Assembly: GCF_964275005.1 (NCBI RefSeq)
Contig: NC_092685.1
Location: 36,081,018 to 36,145,017, forward strand
DNA length: 64,000 nucleotides
DNA from: Diadema setosum
Lineage: Eukaryota > Echinodermata > Echinoidea > Diadematoida > Diadematidae
Direction of reading: 5' to 3'
Under the pieces are notes generated by a model. That model saw only the letters and a program-made list of their open reading frames with translations, was not told the origin of the DNA and ran no database searches. Below are positions 1 through 11,482 of this stretch, piece by piece. Within the stretch, counting starts at the first letter, position 1; every line of letters begins with the position of its first letter. The position numbers and the translations under genes were made by a program.

Positions 1-71
1 AGAATGAGGGAAAATCTTAGGGGTCCTATCCGTTTTCTCCAGGTTAACTTTGTAGTGTTGAGGTGGGTAGT

Positions 72-1058
72 TTAACCCTATAAAGCCCAAGGGGGGGGGG
101 GCACATTGTGCCCCCTACCATATCTTCATTTGCCGCTCCTAAACCCTTTACCCGATTTCAACCAAATTTGGTGGCTTTTCCTAAAATCTTATTACAAACA
201 TTTTGAGATATAATTTAGGTATGTCCGATATTCCTGTTTGCTATGGCAACCGTAAACTGACAACCACGTTAGTCAGATTTTGTATGATTTTCTGTTTCAA
301 TTTCAGTTAACAATATAATTATGGATGAAATTGGGGCTTTCTTGGCTATAGTTTGCTAAAGGAAAGAAATGTGAAGTAATTATGGTTGAGAATTACCCTG
401 AAATGGTCTTCTTATTATTTCCTTTATTTTCTATATAACATAGGCATCAAACGATAGATATAATAGAAATAATCGAAAATACAGCATTTTTCAAAGATTA
501 CCTTTTTTATTTTGTGTTATCTTCACGCAAGCTTTGCCTGGAACATCATTTGTTTATCATAATATCGATCTGTAAACTTAAAATTTCAGTATTTTGGAAA
601 TATGAAATGTGATACAATATATGCACCCATTCCAAGCAATACGTAATATGTTTCATATATTTCTTTTGTATTGTAATGAATTACGCCCCCACATGTTGAC
701 CTTGAGAAATTTCAACCATAACAAATAGTGAACGCTGACTTGCTCTTCCTTTGTAGTAAATATGAAAATGATTAATACAAAATAACAACATATTTTACTG
801 GGGATAAAGAAATAGAAAGAAAAAACATGATTTTAGCATATTTTCTATGTATTTTTTATATTTTGGGAAATAGTGCCCTCAGTGGGTAACCTTGAGAAAT
901 GTTGGGTTATGTAGAGCATGAGTTGCTCTACCCATGTGCCAAATATGACGGTCATACATCATATAATAAAGAAGTTATGTAGGGGGCACAATGTGCCGCC
1001 CCCCCCCCCCCCCTTGGGCCTGGAAGGGGTCAAAATAGCTTGGGCTTTATAGGGTTAA
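72..1058. mobile_element. piggyBac-like non-autonomous element (MITE)
   Basis: The element proper is 76-1054 (979 bp) and is flanked by TTAA at 72-75 and 1055-1058. TTAA duplication and termini starting CCC and ending GGG are the hallmark of the piggyBac superfamily. The outer 16 bp match between the ends (CCCTATAAAGCCCAAG). The arms then resume with a G run followed by GCACATTGTGCCCCCTAC. The right arm has 26 bp more than the left between two copies of GCCCAAG. Two diverged internal repeats sit at about 690-790 and 878-980. No transposase frame is present, so the element would depend on a transposase encoded elsewhere. Confidence 0.8.
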
Positions 1059-1130
1059 GACCCGACCTACAATGGGTGATCATGAGCACGTAAGGCAAAA
1101 TAAACAAACGTGTCTGGATTCCAGATATTC

Positions 1131-1940
1131 TTTTTTCACTTTATCCTACTTTGTTGTGGCAAACTTATAAATAACTGTGGAAAATAGAAAGTTATCTGAG
1201 CCCGAAATGTCCTTAAAATACCCTGATCCACAAATAAAATTGTTGAACAAAAAAGTTACAAAACTTGTACTGTAATGTATAACAAAGTACTGAAAGTCAG
1301 TCACACTGTGAGCTCTAGTAACAGGCATAACAAAAAATTCATATCTAACAAAGAACTGACGATTCGAACTTGGTTATGAAATATCACCATAAGTTGTCCA
1401 AATAATGATACCCTATATCGACAGAATGAATCAAATTTCGTGCACTTACAGTTCACGAAAAGCACAAAAAATGTATTTACACTTTAGATATAGCCTATAA
1501 CAAACAGAATGATTCAAATTTCGTGCACTTACAGTCCACGAAAAGCACGAAAAAGTATTTACACTCGAGATATTTTTTTTTTTCACTTTTATCGCACGCT
1601 GGTGTGGTACAAACATAAATGCTGATGGTATATTTGAGACATAAAGTTGTCTGATTGTCTGAATTGTCTGACCCTGAGAAGTCCTTAAAATACCCTGATT
1701 CACAAATACTTCGATCCACAAATAAACTTGTTGAAAATAAAGCTAAAATACTTGTATATATATTTATATATGTATATATATATACATATATATAACGAAG
1801 TACTGAAAGTCAATCCATCACACTGTGAGCTCTAGTAACAGGCTTAACAAGAAATGAAAAATTGAATTCATATTTAACAAAGAATTGGTAATTCGAACTT
1901 GATTATGAAATATCACCACAAGTTGTCCAAATATATATAG
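1131..1940. repeat. Imperfect tandem duplication
   Basis: Two diverged direct copies of a ~280-370 bp unit lie at about 1131-1409 and 1568-1940. Shared landmarks include CACTGTGAGCTCTAGTAACA and GAAATATCACCA. A smaller direct duplication of ~65 bp lies between them (1421-1485 and 1504-1566, sharing CAAATTTCGTGCACTTACAG). The second large copy contains a TA-rich microsatellite. Short open frames here are chance. The repeat family is not recognised. Confidence 0.7.
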
Positions 1941-2499
1941 CTTACCAACGAAAAGTACGCTTTTAATTCCATTGATGGATAATGCAGTGTACGTGTATAT
2001 TCCTTCTTTAGAAGGAAATTTATCTGCATTCTTGAATAAATTTCCTTTAAGAACAATCAATCAATTGCTTTCTTCTGCTCTTTTCCAAGGTTGTTTCGAA
2101 TAACCATTTCTCTGTAAATATATACTCTAAAAACCTAATATCAGAATATCGTCGGCTTTGCTCTCTGTATTAACATAGATTTTGAAGGGAATTTTGTGTC
2201 CATACATTGCTGGAAACAACATTTGCCTGTAATTTGAAGTCAAATATATGTTAAAAGTACGGTAAATGGTACAATTATGCAGAATTACATGCTTATTGAG
2301 CTTTTTGAAAATATGGGCATTAAAAAACCGCGATACATATAAGTACATAATCATGAACATGTAGGAAGTATATAAAATGAATTTAACACAGTCTTTTGAC
2401 TTGCATAAACAACGATATGAAAGAAATATAATATACAATATGCATGTCTATGCAGCAGTGATAAGAATAGCATTTATAGTTAAGAAACGATTATGCAGA
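1941..2499. other. Non-coding, no feature seen
   Basis: AT-rich sequence between the tandem duplication and the LINE. No coding signature, terminal inverted repeat or RNA gene was recognised. Confidence 0.5.
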
Positions 2500-5400
2500 G
2501 GGCCGCCATTATAAGCATTGCTTGAAAAGATGGCCGGCCCGAGGAAAAGATAAGGACGTACTAGATTCGTAACGATATAAATTCTGCTGCGAAAGTAGCA
2601 GGGGAAAATAAACTCTAGTGTGTGATGGTGGTGGTGGTGAATGTGTGTGCAGGTGCTTGAAGGTGCACAATGGCAGATAGGCTGGAATTTAGAATAATAA
2701 AATTGGTTTACTGAAAGAGGGGACGATATGCGTTGTTGCTATCGGGAGACCAACATTAATTGTATAATTTGTTTGTTTTTAGTTCGTATTTGAAGTATAC
2801 TGTAATAAAATATACTTCTTTAAGTTTGCTTTAAATGAAAACAAGGAGGCACACTGTTTCAACTCCTCAGGAAGAGTGTTCCATGTGTCCGGACCTTGAT
2901 GTCTAATTGACTTTTGAGCAAGTAAAAGCTTCGGATTACTTAAATGAAAATCATGGGAACGACGAGTAGGGTATAAATGAATATGATCATTGGTTACTAG
3001 GGTATTATGAAAAAATGGTAATAAATTTCGAGTGTGTTTATACATAAATATGGCAGTTAGGTATAGATGTATATCATGGGCTTTCAAAGTTTTTAGGCGA
3101 TAAAATATGGGATCAGTGTGAGCCAAAAAATTTGAATGTGTGCATATACGAAGAGCCTTTTTCTGGAGAAGAAAAATTGTATTCAATTTTGTTTTGCTAC
3201 TGTTGCCCCATACAATATTACAGTACATTACATATGGTAAAAATAAAGTATTGTATAACATAATTAAAGTTTGATCATTAATTAAATATTTTATTCTTCT
3301 TAAAACACCAGTTGCTTTAGATATTGCTGTTGTAATATTCTGAACATGAGTATTCCAAGATAGATTGCTATCTATGGTCACTCCTAGGAACTTGGTTGAA
3401 TGTTTCTGAGCAATGTTTATATCATCAATAAAAATACTTTGAGGAAGGGTGGGTTGGGATTGCAACGTATGAAAGTGTATAAAACATGTCTTATCAATAT
3501 TCAATGAAAGCTTATTACTTCTAAACCATTTCGAGATATTGCTTAATTCCGTATTCAATGTATCAACCAGTGTTACAATGTCCCTGTGGGAATAAAAAAC
3601 ATTGGTGTCGTCCGCAAATAAGATGAAATTTAAACGAGGAGAGGAGTTAATAATATCATTAATATAAATCAAAAAGAGTAGGGGCCCGAGGATAGACCCC
3701 TGAGGGACACCGCATAACACGTTAGAATATGTTGAGTGAGTGGATTTAAATGCAACATATTGTTTTCGATGACTTAAATAACTTCTGAACCACGACAGAG
3801 TAATCCCTCTCACACCATAATTATGTAATTTTTCAAGTAAAATGTCATGATCAATAGTGTCAAACGCTTTACTAAGATCCATAAAAACTCCAATTATGTG
3901 CTCCTTTTTAGTAAGCGCATCAATAATATTATCAACAGATTTAATTATAGCATAATCGGTAGAAAATCCTTTCCTAGAACCAAACTGATTCGCATTTAAT
4001 ATTTCATTTTCAATCATGAACGAGTGGAGACGCTTGTAAACTACTTTTTCTAAAATTTTCGATATTGCAGGTAACAATGAAATGGGTCTATAGTTTTTCA
4101 CCATTAAGGGATCTTCTTTTTTATAGATGGGGATAACTTTGGCCGTTTTGAAGGAGTCTGGATACTTTCCGTTGAGTAGGGATAGATTGAATATAATGGG
4201 TGAGAGGGGCTGCTAGGGGGTAAATTATTTTTTTCAACAGTTTCACACTTAAGTTATCAGGCCCACAGGATTTACTACATTTCAAAAATCGAACAGTATC
4301 AATAATTTCCGATTCATTAATTGGAGTAAAAAACAAAGAATTTTGATTACTTTCAGATAAATAATCTTTATAATTCTTTATATCGTTTATGGGAATAGAT
4401 GCTGCCAAAGAAGGACCGACATTAACAAAAAAATTGTTAAAAATATTTGCAATTTGATCAGGATTGGTAATAACATTATCGTTGTGAGTAATGCTGTCAG
4501 GACATTCCGTAGGTTTCTTTTTCAGTATTTCATTAACGGTCCGCCAAAGAGCACTTTTATCATCCTTATTAGATTCGAGTTTATTCGAAATATATGATTT
4601 ACGTGAAACTCGAATCAAAGTAGTTAGTTTATTTCTATATATTTTGTACCTTTTCACGTTTTCAGGAGTAGGTTTTCTCAGAGATATTTTATAAAGACGG
4701 TTTCGAGTGAGAATAGAACATATAAGACCTTGAGTAATCCAGGGTTGCCGAGCTTTTTTCCTTCCATTTCTTTTGGGAGTTAAAGGAATGTGTTTATCAC
4801 AATAATCTAATAATTTTTGTAAAAAAATTTCATAAGAAGAGTTGACATCTTGGAGTTCAAAAACGTCATTCCATTGTTCTTCAAATAAATCTTGATTCAA
4901 TGAATCAATATTATGTGGCGTTACGTTTCTATGCATTTTCAAATATTGTTTGGGTTGGTGGCGTATTGGGGTTGTTACAGATTTATCATTAATCATAAAA
5001 ATTGGTAGGTGGTCGGATATATCTGAATAAATAATGCCGTTCGTACAGGTTTCCGTTATTACATTAGACATTATGTTATCTATTAATGTTTTGCTATGGG
5101 TGGTGTTATTTATTCTGGTGGGCTTATTGATGTGGGGATGCAGTGAATTAGAAAATAATATGTCATGGAAATGGGTGGGTTGTAATAAATCTATATTGTA
5201 ATCTCCCATCAAGAAAATGGATTTTCTCTCTCCGAAGATTTCATTAACACAATGGTCAAAGTTATCAAAAAAAGATTGAATGTCATTTTGTGGAGGACGG
5301 TAAATGGTACCAACTATAATATTTTTTTCATTATCATTTAAGATTTCAATAAATAAACTTTCTGCTTCCTGAATACACAAATCAGTTCGAATCTTAAATT

Positions 5401-5760
5401 CAATTTGATTATTGACGTACATGGCAACCCCACCTCCTTTGCCATACTTTCTATCATTACGAATAAAATTGTAATTTTCAATACCAAATAGGTCCGGGGA
5501 ATTGGTGTGCAACCATGTCTCGGTAACTCCTATGACGGAAAATGGGAAATCATTGAGGGAACTTAAAAATAATTCAAATATTTCAAAATTTTTATTTAAA
5601 CTTCTTATATTAAAGTGAATTAAACTGAAATTAGCACAAATCTGATTTGCGTTATTGAAAGGAAATTGACTGTTAAATTCGTTGATAGTGAAGTACTGGC
5701 TTGTATGGTTCACTAGCTGTTGGTCATCTATTTCAAAATCAAAATCCATTTACAATGAGT
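2500..5760 (-). mobile_element. CR1/L2/Jockey-group non-LTR retrotransposon (LINE)
   Basis: A minus-strand LINE with an APE-type endonuclease followed by a reverse transcriptase, the order used by the Jockey/CR1/L2/Rex1 supergroup. The coding part is 2779-5749. The 3' UTR probably runs to about 2500, but no poly(A) or simple-repeat tail was found, so that edge is approximate. No separate ORF1 is visible upstream of 5749. The copy is therefore either 5'-truncated or from a lineage without a detectable ORF1. Only one frameshift interrupts about 990 codons, which implies a fairly recent insertion. Confidence 0.85.
2779..5749 (-). CDS. LINE ORF2: endonuclease-reverse transcriptase, one frameshift
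   Basis: The protein would nick target DNA and copy the element's RNA at the nick. The first open part (542 codons, 5749 to 4121) starts MDFDFEIDD. It carries the endonuclease signatures HFNIRSLN (residues ~45-52), VTETWL (~75-80), GTIYRPPQ (~147-154), GDYNIDLL (~182-189) and SDHLPIF (~245-251). The second (441 codons, 4104 to 2779, stop TAA) has NYRPISLLPA, FMDLSKAFDTIDHD (motif A), GVPQGSILGPLLF (motif B), FADDTNVF (motif C, catalytic Asp pair) and FLGVTID. The frames part near 4195-4205. There the expected LTHIFNLSLLNGKYP can be read if one T in a TAT run is taken as extra. All catalytic residues look intact. Confidence 0.85.
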
Positions 5761-6403
5761 GACAGTACGTGATAGCTGCATATCATGCTGGTGCAACGTG
5801 AAGTGCAGTGCACATCGTATGCACGGGGTGTATACGATGAGGTGCATCGGTGCGTGGTGTGCTGTAACAAACTATAAAGGAGTGATTGAATACTTAGAGC
5901 CAGAGTCAACATAGTTACGTTACTACTAGTAGTCATTTGACAAAAACAAACAAACAAACAAACAGGGGAACTTAGCTATAAATCTGCGTATAAATGCACA
6001 TTTAACTATTGTTGACCTTATTGAGTCCTCAATGTACCATACAAACTCTACCAAAACTCTTGCACTGGATTTACTATCATAAGAATTGAACATAATAAGA
6101 TCTGGTTCACCTGTAACATACAAATGAAGAGGTATTTAGCATTCAGCGACAACAACTGAAAATTAGCTTCTCTCGGAGCTCTTTGATTAGGGGTGTGAAA
6201 CGTTGAAATGCGGTTATTTCAGATCATCCTGTATAATAATTGCTTTCGCAATTACACCGCATGCATACCAACCATTGACATTTTCTAAAGTTCCCGCTCT
6301 CAATGTAGTGCAGGTGCCTAGTTCAACATACAAAGCGTCACTTGTAGTAGTTTGTAAAGTGGATCACCGATTGTCTGTTGACCTGTGAAAAGGTCTACAC
6401 TTA
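5761..6403. other. Non-coding, no feature seen
   Basis: May include the LINE 5' UTR near 5750-5900. Otherwise no gene, RNA or paired repeat was recognised. A CAAA simple run lies at about 5942-5964. Confidence 0.4.
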
Positions 6404-6574
6404 AAGGTTAGTGACACACCGGAGCACACCGCGGGACCAGCACGGCCAACCACCGGACCCCCCCCCCCCCCCCCCCCCCTTCCACACGGTTTTAGACCGT
6501 ATGAAAGGAGTGGAAGGGGGCCCGGCAACCGACCACGCCGACCCCGCAATACACCCCAGTGTGCACCATACCTT
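6404..6574. repeat. GC-rich hairpin-forming palindrome with one-class mismatches
   Basis: The left arm (about 6404-6488) pairs with the right arm (about 6508-6574) around a short loop containing ACGGTTTTAGACCGT. The left arm contains a poly-C run. Over the 44 bp from 6414 to 6457 about 20 positions differ from the opposite arm. Every one is an A opposite C on the plus strand, which becomes a G-U pair in RNA from the minus strand. It is probably a small foldback or MITE. No transposase, open frame or clear target duplication was seen. Confidence 0.6.
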
Positions 6575-7180
6575 GACAATATATATTACACCAGTAGAGG
6601 AAAAAGAAAAAGAAAGTATTTGGTTACAATGAGCTGAATAAACTGAAGCACCATCACTTTAGCAGTTGACAGGAAAAATGCGGACATGCGTTCAGCAGTA
6701 TAATGGATGGGCCTCCGCATTGCTAACGACTGTAACAGTATGTACGGATTGAAGTCGGTGTCGGATAATTGACCGATTTGATTCTGCAATACACCCTAGG
6801 ACTTAGTTCTTAAGTATTGACAGCTGAATCCTGATTGGATATTACTGGTTGCCATGGCAACAGGAAAAACCTTTTTTGAACAACAATCAATAGAAATGTT
6901 TATTTTTAATTCACCTATCTACAAAAAAAAAAAACTGAACAAAAAATACCAAAGTTTGCAGCAGTTGGAGGCATTTTTTGGATTATCAATCACCTGTATA
7001 CATCTGATTACCATGGTAACCATGCACAATATTTTAACTTACAATGTATCCCATTGTTTTGCTGACATCTCTAGCAACATATATATATATGGTTTTACGG
7101 TGTTTTGAGGAATTATTCATGAAATAACTGCAAACAACTGTGATTATGTTGTGATTTTCAGTGCCAGCCGTAACCGACCC
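6575..7180. other. Non-coding, no feature seen
   Basis: AT-rich sequence with short A runs. No coding or repeat structure was recognised. Confidence 0.4.
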
Positions 7181-7409
7181 CAGTCTAGTTTCTAGTCGTT
7201 TTTATTTCGTTTTCATCTCTCCGAGTTGCAGCTTGCGCATGTGTAGAAGCCCACTTTATTGTGCTAAGCCGAGCGAAGGCGCATACCAAGTGATTGCAAC
7301 GCCCGAACGGTTTGGGGTCACAATCACTGGGTATGCAACCTCACTCGGCTTGCTGCAACTCGGAAAAAATATACACGAAATAAAAACGGCTAGAAACTAA
7401 ACTACACTG
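7181..7409. mobile_element. Short palindromic MITE
   Basis: The ends are inverted: CAGTCTAGTTTCTAGTCG on the left against CAGTGTAGTTTAGTTTCTAG read from the right. The pairing continues inward through TCCGAGTTGCAGC and AAGCCGAG...GCATACC...AGTGATTG, so nearly the whole element folds back on itself. The left arm carries about 34 extra bases (~7233-7266). It has no coding capacity. The superfamily is uncertain. Confidence 0.65.
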
Positions 7410-7429
7410 ACCTCAGCTAGTGAGTTTGC

Positions 7430-7587
7430 TGGCAAAAACCCTTGTTTGCCGAGGAAAAAGTCTGCGTGCGCTAAGACTACTACACGCACCATTGGCACTG
7501 GCGCCTGTAGCAGTGCTAGTGGTGCGTGTAGTAGTCTTGGCGTGCGCAGACTCTTTTTCAAACAATAAGGTCTTGTCGCAACTAAAA
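7430..7587. repeat. Second palindrome, directly adjacent
   Basis: 41 bp arms at 7460-7500 and 7511-7551 match at 36 of 41 positions around a ~10 bp loop, and weaker pairing extends outward to about 7430 and 7587. All five mismatches are T opposite G or G opposite T on the plus strand. It lies 20 bp from the preceding MITE. It could be a separate element or part of a composite. Confidence 0.6.
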
Positions 7588-10424
7588 TGGCCTGTAAAAT
7601 TTTATTGATACCACAATTTCGAATCACATACTACCTAGGGGTGTTCCAGAGAGTCCAACCGACCACCCTATGCAGTCAAACCTTTTCTGCGGGGAGGGTT
7701 GAACGAAGTCATTTTTTCTGGGTCCCTGCGCCTGGACTAAAAAGCATATCATGAATTATCGTACAAATGTCTCTTTCTTAGTGGAATTAAACAATAATGT
7801 TTTAGGGTATTTCCAGTATACTTCTTGAAAAATATTTTACGTTTCATCTTAGAGAAAGGACATACAAACAAAATTAATGAGAATTCATCACCAATATCAT
7901 TTTTAGAACAATGAGTATGCCTATAGACGTTCAATTCTGGGAATGTCTTAGTAACGCCAAGACACTATTAGAAGCTTTTGATTGAGGCAGCGAAAATGTG
8001 ATAGAAAAACCAAACGTGACAATCACTGATGGGAATTCGGAACATGACCTTAATTACCGCAATTTGTTGATATAGTTTCGCTTTTCTCCTCTTCCTCCTC
8101 CTCCTTCTCCTCCTCCTTCTCGTCTTCTTCAGGTCACACAATTTTATGCAAAACTGATAATGATACACTTTGTGCGTACTTCATCACATTTTATTAAGAA
8201 TGTGATATGAATGAAAATATGCAAAGTCAGCTGAAAGAGCCCAGACCCCAATCAACCAAGAGTTTAACACCAATCAGTATATAATATGACCTTCAACAAC
8301 ACAAACCCTACAAAAACATGAACCATATATTCGGTCAAACAATTTCAGATATACTTTTATCACCGGTCTATTCAAAATACATTAAAATTGTCAAACGTCG
8401 ACCCACGGATCATCAAGCTTCTAAATAGGGCCCTTTGACTGTATTTCCATCATTTCCATGCATTCTATAAAATCAGATAAACGGAATGATCGAAATTTCA
8501 CTCAAATCAGGCATAAAATAGATACTAAATGTTTACATTGTCTCTCAAGTCTACAGGTTCACACTTTATACCCTTTACACATATTCTGACTATTAGCTTC
8601 TTTTTCTTTTTGTTTTCGCTTTTGTTTGTTTATCCTTTGTTCGGACTTCTAATTATAACGAAAAAGAAAGGCCTAATAACCTATTTGTAGACCTATATGA
8701 CTAAAAGTATTAGTGTTTATGAATAGAGGTTGCTACATGTTTTTAAGCTTCTGGCATAGATTACACACACTACTGAGACCATTCGCAAGATTTATCTACC
8801 CGGTAGTAAATTTGGAACTATCTGAAACATACGAGGCGAAGCCGAGATTGTTTCAAAGTTACCATAGAGTGGATAATACTTGATAACGCCGGTAAAACAT
8901 GTGCGTCATTTGTCTTATAAATGATGATACGGATCCTTGTAGTTTGATACTACAACTTAATTATGTAATCATATCCATGCATTGTGCAGTAGACCGAAGA
9001 TAGTTTGGACCGAAAATCATAAACCTCTGCCGGTATATATCCTCCGTATAGCCGACAGTCTGTTGGCTAATCATTTTTGGTGAACTTGCCAAGGCTTTCG
9101 TATGAACGATAAGCCAACTGATGAATATTAGGTACTTATATGAGCAGTAATATCTCTACGAGGTCGTTAGCATACGGTTACCAGTCATTATAGTATAGAG
9201 CATTAAAAGAAAAAAAAAATCTTAAGCCCCCTGGGAATGTTGGGCAAAGTGGAGAACTGACCACTGACCATGCTATTACTTTCAGCCGATCATTTTGATT
9301 ATGACCCATATCACCCAGGCTTAAATCTAACTCGAAGAGGATGTGCACGCATGAGCTAATGTGAGCGTCTCAATGAAAGTGGACTGCGCTTTTGTTTTAG
9401 ATTTCGTTGATTTGTTTAATCATGAATTTATTCAAGTTTACTGTGAATGGAACGGATGCATGGTCCACCGTTTCATGCAAAACGAACAGCGGGTCAAAAC
9501 ACGTAGGCCCTAATATCTGTTGAAAGTTACATCACCACAATACTGGAGTATACGTACAACACAAAATAAACATACCATCGTTCACATTATCACTGCATTA
9601 CAATGTGTTAATGACAACAATGGTATATTCATCCTCCGCAATATCACTGTAATAACTTTCCATATGGATACAGAAAAGATAATATACACTGTTATACATA
9701 CGTATGAGAAGCCTATAATCAATTATAATATTGACATTATCATTACTGATCAATATTCTTTGAATCCACTCTAAGCTCTTAATACTTCATCGATTATGGT
9801 TGGGATAGAAAAAAAAAAGAATAACAGCGCCATCTGCTGACCTGTCATTATAGTTCTGTGGGGTACCCGTGTGAAGGAAACTTGAACATGTTTCAATGCG
9901 TTTTTCACTGCACAGTTGCTGCACTCGAATCAGCTCTGTGTATGTATAACTCACTACTTTTACACGGTACGGTTAGAGCAGTTTACGTACAGAGGGAGGA
10001 AAACTGTGTATGTGCTACACTCTGGAGTCTGGGTAAAAACGAATAGAATCTAGATCTATCTAACGTCAGTTCGTCACATTTCTTCTGAGGAAGTAAGTAT
10101 ATATATATATATAAGTGATTGAAAGGCTTTATTGGTTGCTTTCGCACCAGTCCATTTGCTTTGTTAGCCCTAGACAATCTAGTAGACTATCTCACAGAGA
10201 TGAGATGCGATGTCGTCATTCATTGAACTGTCTATGGAATCTTTCTCTATAACGGTTCGGGTAAGACTCTATGCTGTGCTGGGTGTTTATGAGGAATCTG
10301 TGCGGTGTGGTGTCATTGTAGAAATCTAGGCCCTTATCATGCTTATAAATAAATTTGTGTAATTAGAGATCTACTTGAGCGCATTATATAGGGCTCATCT
10401 CAACTTGGGCTTGGCTAGCCCGAC
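7588..10424. other. Non-coding stretch
   Basis: No gene, RNA gene or transposon ends were recognised in this 2.8 kb. A CTC/TCC-rich low-complexity tract lies at 8087-8131 and a short TA run at 10098-10113. Confidence 0.45.
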
Positions 10425-10461
10425 CAGACGCTGTTAATACGCTACGCGAATACAGCGTCTG
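10425..10461. repeat. Small perfect hairpin
   Basis: CAGACGCTGT at 10425-10434 is perfectly inverted at 10452-10461 around a 17 bp loop. Weaker pairing (GCCCG/CGGGC) extends outward. It could be the core of a decayed palindromic element. Confidence 0.45.
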
Positions 10462-10582
10462 ACCAACGAGCGGGCACCTACAAAGTGGGGAACCACAACA
10501 CAACTACAAAACTTATGAAAATTTATACGTTCTTTATAAACAATGTACACGTTACCAAACGTTACTCACCTTAAGTGCATGC

Positions 10583-10906
10583 TTGTATTACAGAAGGTTC
10601 GTAAGTCCATTGAGAGCCCTCGTGATAAGTCCGTGGAACCAAAAAATGATACTTTCTGGCGGATTCCCTAATACCGTCAGGGTTCATCGTTGCAGAATTC
10701 AAAATGGCGCCTTGATCTCTGCGGAAATCTTTTGCGTGCGTGCGATGCGCTGCTTGAGTGTTGGTGTAGCAGCACGGTCGACAGCGCGACCTTTTGAAAG
10801 GGCATTCAGATCATGTGACCTCCCGGATATTGGAAATGGCCTGGCGTGAAAGACGATGTACCGTTCGTGAACCGTTCACACATGCTGCATATAACCATCA
10901 TTTTAG
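10583..10906 (+). promoter_or_regulatory. Candidate CpG-rich promoter / 5' non-coding exon
   Basis: This segment is richer in CpG than its surroundings and contains a YY1-like site, AAAATGGCGCC, near 10701. A consensus donor AG|GTAAGT follows on the plus strand at 10906/10907. On the minus strand AAG|GTGAGT lies at about 10571. The core is thus flanked by outward-facing donors, as at some divergent promoters. Atlastin's first coding exon (24882) starts at a splice acceptor, so it needs an upstream 5' exon, and this is one candidate about 14 kb away. The link is inference only. Confidence 0.25.
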
Positions 10907-11299
10907 GTAAGTTATCAAATCTAAATTTCAATATTCATAGCATAGATATGAAGTCTCATTATCATTTTGTTCGTCAGATGAGTTTGAAGTGACAAAAAAA
11001 TGATCTAAAGTATCAAAATTCAATCCGATCGCATGCTATCGTTGGACCCTCTTCGTGTTTGGAGCTTCGTTGGTACAGCCCTGTCGCGCTACGTATGTAC
11101 AGCGGCGACTGGGCTGTGTATAGTTAGGGCTTGGCATGACTGCAGCAGTGAGGTCTACGTTAGGTCTTAACTCCAAGTCAATGACGTTAGGTGGAGGAGG
11201 TCGTATACACTCTTAAACCAAGGTGCAAGGAGTCTAAACTAGTAAAGTAGTATAACTTTGAAAAGTTGAGATGCCTGTGAGGCTGTGTCAGGTAGAAAC
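10907..11299. other. Non-coding, no feature seen
   Basis: Mixed-composition sequence after the candidate promoter. No repeat or coding signature was recognised. Confidence 0.35.
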
Positions 11300-11400
11300 T
11301 AACCAGTTAGGCGTTGGTATTGTCACAAGGAAGATTGAGTCCTATTGACCGAAACTCAATCGCAGATCGGTCTGTATCTTGTCGACGGGGATATGTTCTG
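11300..11400 (+). repeat. Segment repeated at ~14163-14228
   Basis: GCGTTGGTATTG, then GATCGGTCTGTATCTTGT, then CGGGGATA here recur in the same order near 14163-14228 with small changes (GATCAGTCTGTATCTTGT). The copy here is longer by about 35 bp. This marks two dispersed copies of one unit that also accompany the palindromes described next. Confidence 0.5.
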
Positions 11401-11482
11401 TGCCTTGGAGACTGAACCTCACCAGCGACCTTATTTAAACAGCAACACATTCACAGCGACCTGCGCCAGGGTTAGTGGAGAT

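Noticed and set aside
6364-6632. Gly- and Pro-rich frames
   Set aside because: They read through the poly-C tract of the hairpin element.
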